A DNA stretch of 64,000 bases from Anaerolineae bacterium (GTDB taxonomy: Bacteria; Chloroflexota; Anaerolineae; Caldilineales; Caldilineaceae). Position 1 is the stretch's first letter, and each line of letters starts with the position of its first letter. Of this stretch, positions 63,491 to 64,000 are shown piece after piece. The stretch is from the NCBI GenBank assembly GCA_030432295.1, contig JAUIHI010000011.1:1-64000 (forward strand), read 5' to 3'. The notes beneath the pieces were generated by a model, which did no database searches, had not been told where the DNA came from, and saw only the letters and a list, made by a program, of their open reading frames with translations. The position numbers were made by a program, and so were the translations under genes.

Positions 63491-64000
63491 TTACCTGTCT
63501 CCTCTGGTCAGCGGACCAATCAAAATCTGGTCGTCGGAAGCATTGGGAATGGGAAGTCGTACACCGTCGGCAGGTGTGTAGAAGCCGACCGCCACGAAGA
63601 GATCACCCGCTGGCAGTTCGGCGGGCAGGGCGAATTGTAACTCATCGATCACAACTTCGCCGGGCAGCCACTCTGTCGTGGGGCAGCTTCCGTCGCCGGG
63701 TGGGCGATCCGCACCGGCCAGCCAGACCAGATCGCCCACTTCGTTGCGCCATAGCAGATGGGCAAAGGCAGTGTAATCAGCCGCGGGCGGCGCGCTCACC
63801 TGCCAATAGAGACGGGTGTAGAAAGTAGCACCCGCCTCCATTCCCGCGGGGGGGAAAAGTTGATGGCCCAGCAGAGCGATGCCGTCGTTCAAAGGTACAG
63901 GCTGGGACTGCATCTCCGGGAAGACGACCGCGCCCCCCGCGGGCTGTTCCAGCCGTCTGGCCCAAACCGTTCCCACTGTCTCCACCACAGAAGTCGTCAC
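63491..64000 (-). CDS. GT39-like glycosyltransferase, C-terminal beta domain only (array copy 5, cut by window edge)
   Basis: The frame is open to the right edge, so the membrane part lies outside. The visible 169 residues match the C-terminal region of the other array members: ADYTAFAHLLWRNE, ADRPPGDGSCPT and GEVVIDELQFALPAELP, ending with DDQILIGPLTRGDR. The first residues (around VETVGTVWARRLEQP) correspond to the region just before the beta domain. There is no sign that it is broken. Confidence 0.85.
   Translation of the reverse strand: MTTSVVETVGTVWARRLEQPAGGAVVFPEMQSQPVPLNDGIALLGHQLFPPAGMEAGATFYTRLYWQVSAPPAADYTAFAHLLWRNEVGDLVWLAGADRPPGDGSCPTTEWLPGEVVIDELQFALPAELPAGDLFVAVGFYTPADGVRLPIPNASDDQILIGPLTRGDR

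Overview
The window reads as chromosomal DNA of a GC-rich, free-living heterotroph, most likely a Chloroflexota bacterium of the Anaerolineae/Caldilineae type. This is inferred from gene style only: a transaldolase/glucose-6-phosphate isomerase fusion, beta-propeller and PA14 surface proteins with Thr/Pro-rich linkers, tandem GT39-like membrane glycosyltransferases with a C-terminal beta domain, a Tat/lipoprotein sugar-binding protein, and many perfect palindromes between genes. I saw no rRNA, tRNA, CRISPR array or prophage.

Layout. 1-6.5 kb: an IS630-type transposase tail, a dimethylglycine/sarcosine dehydrogenase-like enzyme, a small-molecule kinase, a NarL-type two-component system and a DUF2306-like membrane protein. 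6.9-13 kb (+): a membrane-anchored beta-propeller, an isolated murE and a large lipoprotein built from three copies of a two-part repeat. 13.1-18.1 kb: a CHAT-protease gene coupled to a glycoside-hydrolase-like/O-antigen-ligase fusion, divergent from a membrane protein with an apparently leaderless promoter. 18.2-28.4 kb (-): DJ-1/PfpI protein, ketopantoate reductase family, ecdysteroid-kinase-like protein, DUF5661, cytochrome P450, an AT-rich acquired patch, GlpC, MetY and MetA. 28.8-42 kb (+): an enolase-superfamily dehydratase, an ABC sugar-type importer without its ATPase, an amidohydrolase, two nucleoside hydrolases, a SIS protein, Tal-Pgi and RpiA. 42.1-53.4 kb (-): uracil-DNA glycosylase, AraD1/GguC, PA14 protein, YitT, a second enolase-superfamily enzyme, DUF3604, GNAT, ArgJ and ArgG. 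53.5-55.1 kb (+): a small protein and a GH1 beta-glucosidase. 55.1-64 kb (-): five tandem paralogous GT-C glycosyltransferases, the last cut by the window edge.

How the genes fit together. The importer, nucleoside hydrolases, RpiA and Tal-Pgi suggest uptake of ribosides or sugars and feeding of the pentose-phosphate pathway. MetA-MetY form a direct-sulfhydrylation route to homocysteine. ArgJ and ArgG belong to arginine synthesis.

The most notable signals are regulatory. The argG leader carries a 24-codon ORF with four consecutive Arg codons followed by an intrinsic terminator, a plausible arginine attenuator. The metA leader is about 250 nt, structured, and ends in a terminator-like hairpin. 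A striking genome-style feature is that most stop codons in the window are followed within a few to a few tens of bases by a perfect or near-perfect palindrome.
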